DNA from: Corynebacterium pseudotuberculosis
GTDB taxonomy: Bacteria > Actinomycetota > Actinomycetes > Mycobacteriales > Mycobacteriaceae
Assembly: GCF_002155265.1 (NCBI RefSeq)
Contig: NZ_CP021251.1
Coordinates: 1,674,001-1,738,000, forward strand
Direction: 5' to 3'
Length of the DNA stretch: 64,000 nucleotides
A model generated the notes under the pieces. The model worked only from the letters and a program-made list of their open reading frames with translations, ran no database searches and was not told the DNA's origin. Numbering within the stretch: the first letter of the stretch is position 1; each line of letters starts with the position of its first letter. Positions 46,165 through 56,913 of the stretch are shown in pieces. Both the position numbers and the translations under genes were made by a program.

Positions 46165-47502
46165 ATGAATAATCAGGAAATAAAGATGGATTCCAAAGGC
46201 AGCAGCCCCACTGATCACCAGGCAGTCGAGAATTTTGCTTGGGATTTTGTCAGCTATATTGCCAATTCACCGAGTTCTTTCCATGCAGCGCAGCAAGGCG
46301 CGGCAATGCTCAAAGAAGCCGGCTTTGAACAAGTAGAAGAGACTCAAGCTTGGGATGCCTCGCCTGGCGGACACTACCTCATCCGCGGTGGAGCACTCAT
46401 GGCATGGTTTGTACCAGAAGGCGCCTCCAAAAAATCCGGTTTCCGAATCATCGGCGCGCATACAGACTCGCCCGGTTTTAAGCTCAAATTATCTCCCGAT
46501 TTTCAATCGGCAGGTTGGCAACAAGCGGCTGTTGAAGTCTACGGTGGGCCAATTCTAGCTTCCTGGCTTGACCGAGAACTTGTCCTTGCCGGTAAGTTAG
46601 GGCTTATCGACGGCACCACCCGGCTCGTAAGCACCCCACCTGTTTTAAGAATCCCCAGTTTGGCGATTCACCTAGATAGGGAGGCTAATAAAGCCCTGAC
46701 GCTTGATAGGCAGCGTCATATGCAACCTGTTTTTTCGTGTGGACATCCAGATCTTAGTATCTTGGACGTGCTGGCAAAGGCAGCCGATGTAAAAGCAGAG
46801 GACATTATTTCCCACGACCTCATCACGGCAGATGCTCAACCTGGTGAAATTTTTGGAGCAACAAACGATTTTCTGTCCAGTGGAAGACTGGACAACCTCT
46901 CTAGCCTTTACCCTGGACTTCGCGCTTTGATTGAGGCTTCACAAGACGTGGTTGTCAATAAGAAGGGAAGCCCAGATATCCTCTTGCTCGCAGCTTTTGA
47001 CCACGAAGAGGTCGGTAGTGCAACTGTCACTGGTGCTGCGGGGCCGATATTAGAAGACGTAATTTACCGCACCGCAACAGCGCTAGGGGCGGACAATGAG
47101 GACATTCGTCGAATGATTGCTGCGTCAACATGCGTCTCTGCAGATGCAGCTCACTCTATACACCCCAATTATCCAGAACGGCACGACTCTACCAATTTCC
47201 CGGTGTTAGGCTCTGGTCCGGCTTTAAAAATTAATGCGAACCAAAGATACGCATCTAATACAGAAACCGAAGCTCTATGGATTCAAGCTTGTCTGCGCGC
47301 TGGTTTTTCGTCGCAAGTGTTCGTTGGTAATAACGCTGTTCCTTGTGGCTCTACGATAGGACCAATTACGGCGACCCGGCTCGGGATTCCAACAGTCGAC
47401 GTAGGGATTCCGTTGCTCTCCATGCACTCAGCTCGTGAGTTAGCTAGTATCTCCGATATTCATATGCTAATGCAGGCATTGCACAGCTATCTGGTAGGTT
47501 AA
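46165..47502 (+). CDS. M18-family aminopeptidase
   Basis: The 445-residue zinc aminopeptidase has ligands and active-site residues in GAHTDSPGFKLKLSP, FDHEEVGSATVTGAAG, CVSADAAHSIHPNYPERHD and LLSMHSARELAS. It is probably cytosolic (no signal peptide). The known family removes acidic or neutral N-terminal residues in a large tetrahedral complex. The ATG at 46165 has AAGG upstream. It lies 6 bases before trmI. Confidence 0.94.
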   Translation: MNNQEIKMDSKGSSPTDHQAVENFAWDFVSYIANSPSSFHAAQQGAAMLKEAGFEQVEETQAWDASPGGHYLIRGGALMAWFVPEGASKKSGFRIIGAHTDSPGFKLKLSPDFQSAGWQQAAVEVYGGPILASWLDRELVLAGKLGLIDGTTRLVSTPPVLRIPSLAIHLDREANKALTLDRQRHMQPVFSCGHPDLSILDVLAKAADVKAEDIISHDLITADAQPGEIFGATNDFLSSGRLDNLSSLYPGLRALIEASQDVVVNKKGSPDILLLAAFDHEEVGSATVTGAAGPILEDVIYRTATALGADNEDIRRMIAASTCVSADAAHSIHPNYPERHDSTNFPVLGSGPALKINANQRYASNTETEALWIQACLRAGFSSQVFVGNNAVPCGSTIGPITATRLGIPTVDVGIPLLSMHSARELASISDIHMLMQALHSYLVG

Positions 47503-47508
47503 TCGCTC

Positions 47509-48345
47509 ATGGCAAACTCCGGTCCTTTCCAATCTGGTGATCGCGTCCAGCTCACCGATCCCAAGCGTCGACATGCAACAATCGTTCTTAATACCGGCGA
47601 AAAATATTTCACGCATAAAGGCGCTATTAATCACGATGACATCATCGGCGCACAAGAAGGAACTATCGTAAAATCGGAGCAAGGATACGAGTACCTTTGT
47701 TTCCGGCACCTTATGGTGGATCATGTGCTGTCTATGCCTCGCGGCGCTGCCGTCATCTATCCCAAGGATTCAGCACAAATCCTGGTTGAAGGTGATATCT
47801 TTCCAGGCGCAAGAGTCCTAGAAGCGGGTGCTGGTTCTGGCGCACTATCTATGGCACTTCTCCGCGCAGTAGGAGAAAAAGGTACGGTTTTCTCCTACGA
47901 AATCCGCGAAGATCATCTGGAATATGCAGAAAACAATGTCGATGAGTTCTTCGGAGGTCGCCCGGCCACCTGGCAACCTCGACTAGGAGATTTCAGCGCT
48001 ATCACCACAGAAGAACTCGGAGGCCCTGTCGACCGTATTATTCTGGATATGCTTGCTCCCTGGGAATGCTTAGAGACAGCTTCAAAGCTTCTTATCCCTG
48101 GTGGAGTATTTATGACCTATGTGGCAACAGTCCCACAATTAATGAAGGTCATGGAGGGGATCAGAGAACAAAAGTGTTTCACAGAACCTCGCGCCTGGGA
48201 ATCTCTTGTACGCGACTGGCGTGTTGAGGGGCTAGCCACCCGGCCGGAACACCGTATGAACGCTCACACTGCATTCCTAGTGTGGACTCGCAGGCTTGCC
48301 GACGGCGTCACCCCGCCGCGTCCTCAGCGCCGTGCCCGGAAATAA
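47509..48345 (+). CDS. trmI: tRNA (adenine58-N1)-methyltransferase TrmI
   Basis: The 278-residue enzyme methylates A58 in the tRNA T-loop using AdoMet. It has an N-terminal beta domain (FQSGDRVQLTDPKRRH) and a Rossmann domain with SAM motif LEAGAGSGALSMALLRA and RIILDMLAPWE. The short basic tail PPRPQRRARK fits tRNA binding. The gene order RecB-like, TrmI, Arc matches Rv2119-Rv2118c-Rv2115c. Confidence 0.95.
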   Translation: MANSGPFQSGDRVQLTDPKRRHATIVLNTGEKYFTHKGAINHDDIIGAQEGTIVKSEQGYEYLCFRHLMVDHVLSMPRGAAVIYPKDSAQILVEGDIFPGARVLEAGAGSGALSMALLRAVGEKGTVFSYEIREDHLEYAENNVDEFFGGRPATWQPRLGDFSAITTEELGGPVDRIILDMLAPWECLETASKLLIPGGVFMTYVATVPQLMKVMEGIREQKCFTEPRAWESLVRDWRVEGLATRPEHRMNAHTAFLVWTRRLADGVTPPRPQRRARK

Positions 48346-48539
48346 TTTTGGGCTAAGCCAAACTAATTATTTGTTTGAGCTGCTTCTCATGGATTAGCCA
48401 TCTTTAGTGGTGATGTTCAGAAAGGTGCAGCTTTTATGTTCAGAGGTTTCTGCTGGTAATAGCATTGGAATGCTTTGTGATAAACACTAAAATCAACCCC
48501 GCCTCCTCACAGCGTCCGTTGGTTAGTAAGGTAAGCGTC

Positions 48540-50120
48540 ATGCATTCAGCTCAAGGGAACGCTCGCACAGAGGAATTAAACGATCAGCTGCACAATGTTG
48601 AGGAACTCAAGGTCGCGCTCCGACGACAGAAAAAAACAGCAGATGATTTAAGTGCTCGAAATGCTAAATTAGCCGAGTTACTCAAGGCGTCTCGCAATAA
48701 ACTTATGCTGTTAAATGAGCAGATTGAGGATTTGGCCACTCCGCCGTCTACGTATGGCACATTCTTGGAGCTTTCTTCAGACAAAAAGACAGCAGAAGTG
48801 TTTACAGCATCACGTAAGATGCGGCTGCAGATTTCTCCGCTTGTTAATAAGTCCAAGCTGGTGCCTGGTGTACAAGTACGTCTGGGGGAGGCCAGTCACG
48901 TTGTAGAAGTCTGTGACTTCGATTCAACGGGTTCCCTGGCCACCCTCGTAGAGATGATAGGGTCAAACCGAGCACTGGTCGCAGACTACAACGGCGAAGA
49001 ACATATAGTGCGGTTAGCGGCTCCTTTACTAGAAACCTTTTGCAGACAGCCGCGCGCAGGCGATACTCTTTTGGTCGATTCTCGCGCGGGTTACGCCTAT
49101 GAGGTAATCCCCAAAACTGAGGTCAGCAAATTAGCCCTTGAAGAAGTCCCAGATGTTACCTACGCCGATATCGGTGGACTTGATGATCAAATCGAGCAAA
49201 TCCACGATGCCGTGGAGCTTCCTTTTGCACACCCAGATCTCTACCGAGCCTACAACCTTCATCCGCCGAAAGGCGTGTTGCTTTATGGCCCTCCCGGCTG
49301 TGGAAAAACTTTGATTGCCAAGGCCGTCGCGCACTCGTTAGCGCAACGCATAGGGGAGGGGAACCAAAGCTACTTTATTAACGTCAAAGGGCCAGAACTT
49401 TTAAATAAATATGTAGGTGAGACCGAACGCCGTATTCGCCTCATCTTCGAACGCGCCCGCGAGTTAGCAGAAGAGGGACGCCCTGTCATCATTTTCTTTG
49501 ATGAGATGGAGTCTATCTTTAGAACTCGTGGCTCAGGGGTGAGCTCGGATATGGAAACCACCGTTGTCCCTCAGCTGCTCACAGAACTCGATGGCGTGGA
49601 AAGTTTAAGCAATGTCATTGTCATTGGCGCCACTAATCGTGAAGAACTGATTGATCCCGCTATTCTTCGCCCTGGCCGGTTAGACGTGAAAATTCGAGTC
49701 CAAAGACCCTGTAAAAAGGCTGCTCAAGATATATTCTTTAGACATCTCACAAAAGATATTCCGGTTACAGAACCAATCAGCAATCTTATCCAAACCACAG
49801 TGGACTACCTTTTTGCGGATAAACCCTACGTAGAACTAACGCTTGTTGATGGCACCACAGAAATTCTGCATTATCGGGATTTCGTCTCCGGCGCCATGAT
49901 TGCCAATATCGTCGACCGGGCCAAAAAGTATGCGATCAAAGAACACATCGCCGGACATGGACGAGGAATCGCTCCTGCTCATTTACTCGCTGCGGTAGAT
50001 GCAGAGAACAGAGAAAGCGAAGATCTGCCTAACACTGCCAATCCAGACGAGTGGAGCCGGATAACCGGTAGACAAGGCATCCGAGTATCTCATGCTAGGG
50101 TTTTAGGAGGACACCAGTGA
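48540..50120 (+). CDS. arc: AAA ATPase Arc (Mpa homologue)
   Basis: The 526-residue ATPase recognises and unfolds pupylated proteins. It has an N-terminal coiled coil (about 15-65, Pup-binding), an OB-fold region, then the AAA domain with Walker A GPPGCGKT (residues 250-257) and Walker [10 protein letters not shown] near 317. In proteasome-containing actinobacteria the C-terminus ends GQYL and docks to the 20S core. Here it ends VLGGHQ, so docking residues are absent. The ATG at 48540 has AAGG before it; an ATG at 48465 lacks support. It overlaps dop by 4 bases. Confidence 0.95.
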   Translation: MHSAQGNARTEELNDQLHNVEELKVALRRQKKTADDLSARNAKLAELLKASRNKLMLLNEQIEDLATPPSTYGTFLELSSDKKTAEVFTASRKMRLQISPLVNKSKLVPGVQVRLGEASHVVEVCDFDSTGSLATLVEMIGSNRALVADYNGEEHIVRLAAPLLETFCRQPRAGDTLLVDSRAGYAYEVIPKTEVSKLALEEVPDVTYADIGGLDDQIEQIHDAVELPFAHPDLYRAYNLHPPKGVLLYGPPGCGKTLIAKAVAHSLAQRIGEGNQSYFINVKGPELLNKYVGETERRIRLIFERARELAEEGRPVIIFFDEMESIFRTRGSGVSSDMETTVVPQLLTELDGVESLSNVIVIGATNREELIDPAILRPGRLDVKIRVQRPCKKAAQDIFFRHLTKDIPVTEPISNLIQTTVDYLFADKPYVELTLVDGTTEILHYRDFVSGAMIANIVDRAKKYAIKEHIAGHGRGIAPAHLLAAVDAENRESEDLPNTANPDEWSRITGRQGIRVSHARVLGGHQ

Positions 50121-51649
50121 GTTTCATCGGAACTGAAACTGAGTATGGCATAGCAACGCCGTCGGATACCGCGTTAAGCCCCATAGTCACGTCCACCCAC
50201 GCGGTCGTAGCCTTCAGTATGGGGGACCGCTGCTCTAACGGTGCACGCTGGAATTTTGCAGACGAACACCCGCTAAGAGACTCTCGTGGTTTTGACCTGA
50301 GAAGGTACCACAGCATCCCGATCATCGATCCTAATGCTATCGGTGTAGCCAATACCGTGTTAACCAACGGCGGACGATTTTATGTTGATCACGCGCACCC
50401 TGAGTACTCGTCTCCTGAGACTACAAACGCATATGATGCCATGCTTTACGACGTCGCCGGAGACCTCATACTCAACCGTGCTGTCGAACTCGTTGCAGAA
50501 CAAACCGCAATGGGAAAATCCATACTCGAGCATCATGATCCTTGCCCACCTCTTAAAATTTATAAAAATAATGTCGATGGAAAAGGCGCAAGCTACGGCA
50601 GCCATGAAAACTACATGTACCATCGCACAACAGACTTCAATCTATTAGCTCAATCCCTTATCCCGTTTTTCGTAGCTCGACAAGTAGTCGTAGGAGCAGG
50701 ACGCGTGGGGCTAGGACAGTTAGGGGAAAAACCTGGCTTCCAGATCTCACAACGCGCAGATTACATCGAGCAAGAGATTTCCCTTGAGACAACGCTCAAC
50801 CGCGGAATCATCAATACCCGCGACGAGCCTCATGCCAATGCAGAAAACTATGGCAGGCTACACGTGATCATCGGAGACGCAAATATGTCTCACACCTCGA
50901 TCTTTCTCAAACTAGGAATGACATCTTTAGTAATTGATGCCATAGAAAAAGGGGTTGACTTCAGCGATCTGAAACTAAGTAATGCTGTTGCTGAGGTAAG
51001 CGCAGTTTCCCGCGACCTAGAGCTAACACATTGTCTGACGTTATCCGATGGTCGAAAACTCACTGCCCTTGAGTTGCTAACTCATTATCGGGAAAGGCTT
51101 AATGCCACCACTGACATGCAAAAACGAGTACTCGACGCATGGGATGAAGTCATAGAGGCACTACGAAAGGGACCGGAACACGCCTCACGCTTACTCGATT
51201 GGTGCGCCAAACTTACGCTTATCCGATCATATGTAGCCCGTGGAGTCTCCATTGCAGACGCCAAGATAAAACTGATTGATCTGCAGTATTCTGATATCGA
51301 TCCAGCCAAGAGCCTCTTCTATGCCTTGGTACGCAAGGGAAGAATGCGCACCCTTGCCACCCCAGAAGAAATCGCGCATGCAGCGTGGAAGAGCCCCCTA
51401 GATTCTCGCGCCTACTTCCGAGGCCGAATAATTGAATCATTGCCTGGACGAATAGTGGCGGCTAATTGGGAAAGCATCATCATTGCCGATAAAACCTCTC
51501 ACCTTAAAATCAATCTTCCGCGACTTGATACTCTCTGTTTTTCTTCTTCCGAAAAAATTTTTGAAAACTTCAACGGTGATACTGATGATCTCATCAAAAG
51601 TATCAGCGATCTTGCCACAGTAGAAAGATTGCTACCACACTCAGAATAA
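50117..51649 (+). CDS. dop: Pup deamidase/depupylase Dop
   Basis: The 510-residue glutamine-synthetase-like enzyme deamidates the Pup C-terminal Gln to Glu and removes Pup from substrates. The catalytic start [12 protein letters not shown] and [14 protein letters not shown] are present, as are [16 protein letters not shown] and [20 protein letters not shown]. It differs from PafA in its longer N-terminal loop. GTGA overlap with arc shows coupling. Because Pup here ends in Gln, Dop is needed before PafA can use it. Confidence 0.96.
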   Translation: MSFIGTETEYGIATPSDTALSPIVTSTHAVVAFSMGDRCSNGARWNFADEHPLRDSRGFDLRRYHSIPIIDPNAIGVANTVLTNGGRFYVDHAHPEYSSPETTNAYDAMLYDVAGDLILNRAVELVAEQTAMGKSILEHHDPCPPLKIYKNNVDGKGASYGSHENYMYHRTTDFNLLAQSLIPFFVARQVVVGAGRVGLGQLGEKPGFQISQRADYIEQEISLETTLNRGIINTRDEPHANAENYGRLHVIIGDANMSHTSIFLKLGMTSLVIDAIEKGVDFSDLKLSNAVAEVSAVSRDLELTHCLTLSDGRKLTALELLTHYRERLNATTDMQKRVLDAWDEVIEALRKGPEHASRLLDWCAKLTLIRSYVARGVSIADAKIKLIDLQYSDIDPAKSLFYALVRKGRMRTLATPEEIAHAAWKSPLDSRAYFRGRIIESLPGRIVAANWESIIIADKTSHLKINLPRLDTLCFSSSEKIFENFNGDTDDLIKSISDLATVERLLPHSE

Positions 51650-51682
51650 ACCACATCTCTATTCCATACGCGTAAGATCACG

Positions 51683-51701
51683 TTACGTTAGCCTAAGCTG
51701 T
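51683..51701 (+). promoter_or_regulatory. DtxR-like iron box upstream of pup
   Basis: TTACGTTAGCCTAAGCTGT matches the DtxR 19-base consensus TTAGGTTAGSCTAACCTAA at 15 positions, with the central TTAGCCTAA palindrome intact. It lies in the dop-pup gap about 50 bases before the pup ATG, and TAAGCT within it could be a -10. DtxR-Fe would then repress pup when iron is plentiful. Pupylation has been linked to iron release from ferritin in C. glutamicum. Confidence 0.5.
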
Positions 51702-51750
51702 ATTGAACGCAGCCTATCGATATTGAGGATCAAGGAGATTTCTCTCGCTC

Positions 51751-51945
51751 ATGAACTCCCAACAAAAAAACATTAACGCTGGCGGCCCCAACGCTGATGA
51801 CGATTCTTTGGACCACGCACTCGGCACTGCCCAAGCTCAGATTTCAGCAACAGGCGTCGATGACCTCTTAGATGAAATAGATGGTCTTTTAGAAAACAAT
51901 GCCGAGGAGTTCGTTCGTTCTTACGTTCAGAAGGGCGGGCAGTAA
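51751..51945 (+). CDS. pup: Prokaryotic ubiquitin-like protein Pup
   Basis: The 64-residue tag is mostly disordered, with the conserved C-terminal half DDLLDEIDGLLENNAEEFVRSYVQKGGQ split across helix and tail. The Gln end requires Dop deamidation before ligation by PafA. AAGGAG lies 13 bases before ATG. pafA starts 4 bases after the stop. The proteasome genes prcB and prcA, normally found between pup and pafA in mycobacteria, are absent. Confidence 0.97.
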   Translation: MNSQQKNINAGGPNADDDSLDHALGTAQAQISATGVDDLLDEIDGLLENNAEEFVRSYVQKGGQ

Positions 51946-51949
51946 TACC

Positions 51950-53407
51950 GTGTTGTCGCCGCAGCCCAACTCAGTAGCACCACACGCGGCTTTTACCAGG
52001 CGAATCACTGGGATTGAGACTGAGTACGGTATAACATGCGTATCGGAGGGCGGCAGCCGTCGCTTAAACGCCGATGAAATTGCTCGATACATGTTCCGGC
52101 CGGTAGTAGAGCGTTGGTCCAGCTCGAACGTCTTTGTTCCTAATGGTTCTCGCCTTTATCTCGATGTAGGTTCTCACCCAGAGTATGCTTCCGCAGAATG
52201 TGACTCGCTAACGCAACTGGTTGCTTATGATCGCGCCGGGGATGCCATTGTGGATGAGCTTGCCATTACCGCAGAAAAAAACTTGGCAGCTGAGGGCATC
52301 GGCGGCGATGTTTATCTCTTCAAAAATAACCTTGACTCTTTTGGCAATTCCTATGGCTGCCATGAAAACTACTTGGTAGGCAGGGACGTAGTCCTGAAGA
52401 CTTTGGGCAAACAACTCTTACCTTTTTTGATCACTCGCCAGCTCATATGCGGATCTGGTTCCATTCAAAATGGAGAGTTTCACATTTCTCAGCGTGCCGA
52501 CCACGTATGGGAAGGCGTATCCAGCGCGACCACACGCTCCAGGCCTATCATTAACACCCGAGACGAGCCGCACGCAGATTCTCATCGATTCCGACGATTA
52601 CACGTCATCGTCGGTGATTCCTCTATGTCCGAGGTAACTTGCGCTCTTAAGATCGGTTCTACCCAACTGGTTCTAGAGATGATCGAGGCTGGTTTTACTC
52701 TTGAAGACTTAGAACTCGAGAATGAAATTGCAGCTATTAGAGATGTATCTCGGGATACGACTGGACGGACGCCCATCCAGCTCAAAAATGGATCATGGCA
52801 AGAAGCTATATCTATCCAGCGAAGCTATGCGGAAGCAGCGCGGCGATGGCTCAAAATCCGGAAAGAAAGCGGCGGAACCAGCAACGCCGTTATGTCAGAC
52901 ATAGTAAATCTATGGTTGAAGGTAACAACGGCAATCGAATCAGGTGATCTGAGCACAATAGAGCGTGATATCGATTGGGTAATAAAACTCAGTCTGCTGC
53001 ACAAGTTCCAGACTCGGCTAGGACTGGAAACACATGATTTCCACCACTCTAAACTCGCTCAAGTAGATTTGGCGTATCATGATATCCGTCCAGGTCGTGG
53101 CCTTTTTCGCGTGTTGGAGGCTAAAGGCCTAGTCAATCGGTGGATCACCGACCAAGATATTCACGATGCGGTAAACAATGCCCCAAACACCACGCGGGCG
53201 GCACTGCGCGGCCAATTCTTGAGCGCAGCTTCGCGCCTGGGTGCTCCTATTTCTACGGATTGGTTAAGGCTCAAAGTCAATCGACCAGAGCCTCAGATCG
53301 TAGAGCTTTCAGATCCGTTTTCTGCGATTGACAACCGCGTAGAAGAACTTATCTCTTACATGGAACAACATGCGGATATTTATGCGAAGGAAGGCGATCA
53401 CGAGTGA
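51950..53407 (+). CDS. pafA: Pup-protein ligase PafA
   Basis: The 485-residue ligase uses ATP to join the Pup C-terminal Glu to substrate lysines. Glutamine-synthetase-like motifs: RRITGIETEYGIT, LYLDVGSHPEYASAE, NNLDSFGNSYGCHENYL, and [15 protein letters not shown]. The GTG at 51950 begins 4 bases after the pup stop, with AAGGGCGGG before it. The open frame extends further left into pup, but that part is out of frame with pup and unlikely to be translated. It overlaps pafB by 4 bases. Confidence 0.95.
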   Translation: MLSPQPNSVAPHAAFTRRITGIETEYGITCVSEGGSRRLNADEIARYMFRPVVERWSSSNVFVPNGSRLYLDVGSHPEYASAECDSLTQLVAYDRAGDAIVDELAITAEKNLAAEGIGGDVYLFKNNLDSFGNSYGCHENYLVGRDVVLKTLGKQLLPFLITRQLICGSGSIQNGEFHISQRADHVWEGVSSATTRSRPIINTRDEPHADSHRFRRLHVIVGDSSMSEVTCALKIGSTQLVLEMIEAGFTLEDLELENEIAAIRDVSRDTTGRTPIQLKNGSWQEAISIQRSYAEAARRWLKIRKESGGTSNAVMSDIVNLWLKVTTAIESGDLSTIERDIDWVIKLSLLHKFQTRLGLETHDFHHSKLAQVDLAYHDIRPGRGLFRVLEAKGLVNRWITDQDIHDAVNNAPNTTRAALRGQFLSAASRLGAPISTDWLRLKVNRPEPQIVELSDPFSAIDNRVEELISYMEQHADIYAKEGDHE

Positions 53408-54393
53408 AAAAAGACACTGTCATGGAACGAATTGTCAATGTTACTTTCGCTTTCCTTAATGCAGAAAGCCGTGGTCACCACTATCTCACCGCAGAATGGA
53501 TTATTGAAAATGTTGCGGGATACAAGAAGAATCCAGAAACAGGGGAAACCCGTTCTTACGAGGCAGCGCATCAATTATTCAAACGAGACCGCACGGCGTT
53601 AATACGCGCGGGGGTTCCCATTGAAACGGTAGCGACTAATTCACACACTGCTTACCGACTTCAGGTGGAAGAATATCCATTGAAAAAAGTTAATTTTACG
53701 CCGGAAGAAGCAACAGTCCTCGCGCTTGCCGGGCAAATGGGCCTCGGAGACGAGCTCGCAGCATTTTCGCGTTCCGGATGGACTAAAATCGCAGCTTCAG
53801 GCATAGATCGTGAACTAACCGCAACACCTCGCTTCCATCCGGTAAACGATTGGAATTCCCTATCTGTCTCTCATTTTGACTCGATCTTAGAAGCCTGTAG
53901 GAATAACAAGCGGATTCATTTTGAATACCTCCGCAATAAAGCATCTGTTCCGCAATGGCGAACCATGGATCCCTGGGGGATTGTTTCCCACCGAGATCGT
54001 CTGTACTTAGTTGGCTTTGATATCGAGCGGCAGGAAAAACGAGTCTTTCGCCTTACCCGTATCATTTCTGTATCAAAACCAGAGGATATCGCACCTGGGG
54101 ACACGTTCCATTCCTTGCCACCGGAAACAAACTTACAAAAGCTCGTGGAAGAACAATTAAGACAAGGACAAGTGCTGGTTAACGCCACGGTAGAAGTTAA
54201 AGAAGGCCACGGGCTTGAGTTCAGTTCACGCGGTACGCTTAATTCTGATGGGAGCTATTCGCTTATCGACGTTGACCGGGATTGGCTTATACGAACCGCT
54301 GTAGCCCTGGCTCCTGCGGTAGTAGTTATTGAGCCTCCGGAAGTGGTCTCGGACATAGTTTCTTTACTTTCTTCTGCAGCAGAGGAGGCCTGA
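53404..54393 (+). CDS. pafB: WYL-domain transcription regulator PafB
   Basis: The 329-residue protein has an N-terminal winged helix-turn-helix (about 1-80, ERIVNVTFAFLNAESR), a central WYL domain (WRTMDPWGIVSHRDRLYLVGFD) and a WCX end. With PafC it forms the PafBC activator of the mycobacterial DNA-damage response. It overlaps both neighbours (GTGA with pafA, TGATG with pafC), indicating tight co-expression. Confidence 0.93.
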   Translation: MKKDTVMERIVNVTFAFLNAESRGHHYLTAEWIIENVAGYKKNPETGETRSYEAAHQLFKRDRTALIRAGVPIETVATNSHTAYRLQVEEYPLKKVNFTPEEATVLALAGQMGLGDELAAFSRSGWTKIAASGIDRELTATPRFHPVNDWNSLSVSHFDSILEACRNNKRIHFEYLRNKASVPQWRTMDPWGIVSHRDRLYLVGFDIERQEKRVFRLTRIISVSKPEDIAPGDTFHSLPPETNLQKLVEEQLRQGQVLVNATVEVKEGHGLEFSSRGTLNSDGSYSLIDVDRDWLIRTAVALAPAVVVIEPPEVVSDIVSLLSSAAEEA

Positions 54394-55382
54394 TGGCTAC
54401 GTCGAGAAGCAAAAACAGGCGACTGACAGACCTTGTCCGTCTTCTCAACCTCCTACCGTACTTTGAGGCACACCCAGGTCGATCGATGATGGAAGCAGCC
54501 ACAGATTTGGGACTCCCTCCTAGTCAAGTCCAAGAAGACCTCAGCCGACTTTTCTGCTGTGGTCCAGGGACTTTCCCAGACGAACTTGTTGATCTAGACG
54601 CAGAACTACGTTCGGTGACTGTTATAAATAATCAGGGGATGGATTCCCCTCTACGGCTCACACACACCGAAGCAAGTGCTCTTTTGCTTGCGTTAGAAAC
54701 GCTAGAGCAGGTTCCGGGCTTAGTAAAACGTTCTGCTGTGCTATCAGCGGCCGAAAAAATACGACAGACTATGGGGAAAGAAACCCATGGAATCTTTGAT
54801 TCAACGTCTTTAGGTAATGACCTTGCGACTGAGCCCAATCTGGAAATAATCCGAGAGTCGATGAGTACTCGCACCCAAATTGAGTTCGATTATTACAACC
54901 GTAATCGTGATGAGATGTCCCATCGGGTGGTGAGTGCAAGTCGCATTTTTACGCATGGGGGAGAGACATACCTCACAGCTTGGGAGGAGTCCAGCGAATC
55001 TCATCGGACTTTTCGAGTCTCAGCCATGAGCTCTATCTTGGCAACTAACCTCCGAGCGACCCCGCGCTTGGAAAGAGCCACATTTGATGACTCAGATCCA
55101 TTCAACTTTTCTACTACCTCGGAATTTGCCAAGCTTGAGCTCTCAGCAGAAGCACTGTGGATGGCAGATACCATTCCTTTAAAAATCGAAAAGGCCAACT
55201 CAGAGGGATGGTACGAGGGAACGCTCCCTCTGGTTTCCAGGGAATGGGTTATACAATTTGTGCTAAGTAACCTTGATCGGGTGCGCGTGACAGCTCCACG
55301 TGACCTTGCTCAAGCAGTACAAGATCGCGCCAAGCTCGCATTGAGCGTGTATGATCCAAAACAAGTAACAAGCAGCAAATAA
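54393..55382 (+). CDS. pafC: WYL-domain transcription regulator PafC
   Basis: The 329-residue paralogue of PafB has an N-terminal helix-turn-helix ([21 protein letters not shown]) and a WYL domain ([17 protein letters not shown], then [17 protein letters not shown]). The two act as a heterodimer in mycobacteria. Its ATG overlaps the pafB stop by one base, and it is followed by tatA after 38 bases. Confidence 0.93.
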   Translation: MATSRSKNRRLTDLVRLLNLLPYFEAHPGRSMMEAATDLGLPPSQVQEDLSRLFCCGPGTFPDELVDLDAELRSVTVINNQGMDSPLRLTHTEASALLLALETLEQVPGLVKRSAVLSAAEKIRQTMGKETHGIFDSTSLGNDLATEPNLEIIRESMSTRTQIEFDYYNRNRDEMSHRVVSASRIFTHGGETYLTAWEESSESHRTFRVSAMSSILATNLRATPRLERATFDDSDPFNFSTTSEFAKLELSAEALWMADTIPLKIEKANSEGWYEGTLPLVSREWVIQFVLSNLDRVRVTAPRDLAQAVQDRAKLALSVYDPKQVTSSK

Positions 55383-55420
55383 ACGCTGTTTTGGTCCTAT
55401 GTCACAGTGAGGGGTACGCC

Positions 55421-55699
55421 ATGAATCTTGGTCCTACCGAAATCATCATCATTTTATTCATTGTTATTCTGCTTTTTGGCGCCAAGAAGCTTCCTGACGC
55501 CGCTCGTTCGCTTGGCCGTTCTATGCGTATCTTCAAATCTGAGGTCAAAGAAATGAGCAACGATGACCAACGAGCCGAGCAGCAACAGGCACAGCTGATG
55601 CAGCAGCCTTACGTCCAGCCACAAAACGGCATTGTTCCTCCGCAGGCTCCCACGGAGTATCCTGCCCAGCAACAACAACAAAATCCCCAGCACGGATAA
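55421..55699 (+). CDS. tatA: Twin-arginine translocase subunit TatA
   Basis: The 92-residue protein has one N-terminal membrane helix ([21 protein letters not shown]) with the FG-x-K/R hinge, then the amphipathic helix [20 protein letters not shown] and a Gln/Pro-rich tail. It forms the pore component of Tat export. The ATG at 55421 has GAGGGG upstream. tatC follows after a hairpin. Confidence 0.95.
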   Translation: MNLGPTEIIIILFIVILLFGAKKLPDAARSLGRSMRIFKSEVKEMSNDDQRAEQQQAQLMQQPYVQPQNGIVPPQAPTEYPAQQQQQNPQHG

Positions 55700-55731
55700 A
55701 CGCTTTATTTAACTACCGTGTTTTAAATACA

Positions 55732-55769
55732 ACCTTGTGGTTCCTAACAACCTTTAGAAACCGCAAGGT
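55732..55769 (+). terminator. Hairpin between tatA and tatC
   Basis: ACCTTGTGGTT (55732-55742) pairs with AACCGCAAGGT (55759-55769) through 11 pairs including one G-U, followed by CACTATTTTA. It is probably a partial terminator that sets TatA above TatC. Confidence 0.5.
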
Positions 55770-55805
55770 CACTATTTTACGTTAAGGCAGTAGGCAGGAA
55801 TCTTA

Positions 55806-56894
55806 ATGAGCTCGCTTGAGGCTTCCCCCCAAGGTGGCGTTGTCCCACGCCGTGGGTTTAAGAAAGTGTTCACAAGGGCAAAGAAACAAAATCATAGTGA
55901 GATGTCCCTGGTCGAGCACCTTCAAGAACTACGACGCAGGGTGATCATTTCTGTTTTGGCCGTGATAGTCACAACGATCATTGGTTTCATCTGGTACCAG
56001 CACGCTGTTCACCTCCACTGGTTTTCTATCCCATCACTGGGCGATATTCTTCGTGGCCCTTATTGCGATCTACCGCCACAGAAGCGCGCTGATCTCACAC
56101 ATGATGGCACCTGCAGGCTGATAGCAACAGCGCCATTTGAGATGTTCATGTTGCGTCTTAAAGTTGGAGCGCTAGCCGGTTTAGTCTTTGCCTCTCCAAT
56201 CTGGCTGTATCAGCTCTGGGCCTTTATTACCCCCGGTCTGATGAAGAACGAGCGGCGTTGGACATTTTCTTTTGTCAGCATTGCAGTACTGCTGTTTATC
56301 TTCGGAGCGATTCTTGCCTACTTTGTCCTTGACTATGGTCTTGAATTCCTTCTAGGTATCGGCGATGACGTTCAGACTGCTGCGCTATCCGGTGATCGTT
56401 ACTTCAGCTTTATACTTGCGCTCCTTGCCATGTTCGGGGTGAGTTTTGAGGTTCCACTGATTATCGCGATGCTCAATATTGTTGGGGTTCTCCCGTATGA
56501 GGCCATCAAAGATAAACGGCGGATCATCATCGTTGTGCTGTTTGTCTTTGCGGCCTTTATGACTCCGGGACAAGATCCTTTCTCCATGCTTGCCCTCGGA
56601 GTATCTCTAAGCTTGCTGGTTGAAATCGCTATGCAATTTGCGAGGATAAACGACAAACGCAGAAAAGTCTCACGACCCAGCTGGATGGATCTTGATGATG
56701 AATCAGCATCACCTCTCGATCTTCACGCAGGCGGGGTTGATTCACCTAACCCAGTCGCGGCTTCAGGTCCTGTGTCTGCAACTTCTAATGTCGAAGCAAG
56801 CGGTGAGATTAGTTCTCGACCAATCATGCGGCCGGCGCCTCTTAAGCAAACAAAATCCTTAGATTCCGGTACCAACTTCGACGACGTTCTCTAG
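55806..56894 (+). CDS. tatC: Twin-arginine translocase subunit TatC
   Basis: The 362-residue protein has six membrane helices and binds the twin-arginine signal. Conserved parts: [52 protein letters not shown], and [10 protein letters not shown]. It carries an N-terminal basic extension and a hydrophilic C-terminal tail of about 80 residues, common in actinobacteria. It is followed by helY. Confidence 0.96.
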   Translation: MSSLEASPQGGVVPRRGFKKVFTRAKKQNHSEMSLVEHLQELRRRVIISVLAVIVTTIIGFIWYQHAVHLHWFSIPSLGDILRGPYCDLPPQKRADLTHDGTCRLIATAPFEMFMLRLKVGALAGLVFASPIWLYQLWAFITPGLMKNERRWTFSFVSIAVLLFIFGAILAYFVLDYGLEFLLGIGDDVQTAALSGDRYFSFILALLAMFGVSFEVPLIIAMLNIVGVLPYEAIKDKRRIIIVVLFVFAAFMTPGQDPFSMLALGVSLSLLVEIAMQFARINDKRRKVSRPSWMDLDDESASPLDLHAGGVDSPNPVAASGPVSATSNVEASGEISSRPIMRPAPLKQTKSLDSGTNFDDVL

Positions 56895-56913
56895 GGCACA
56901 GTAACCTTAAGGC

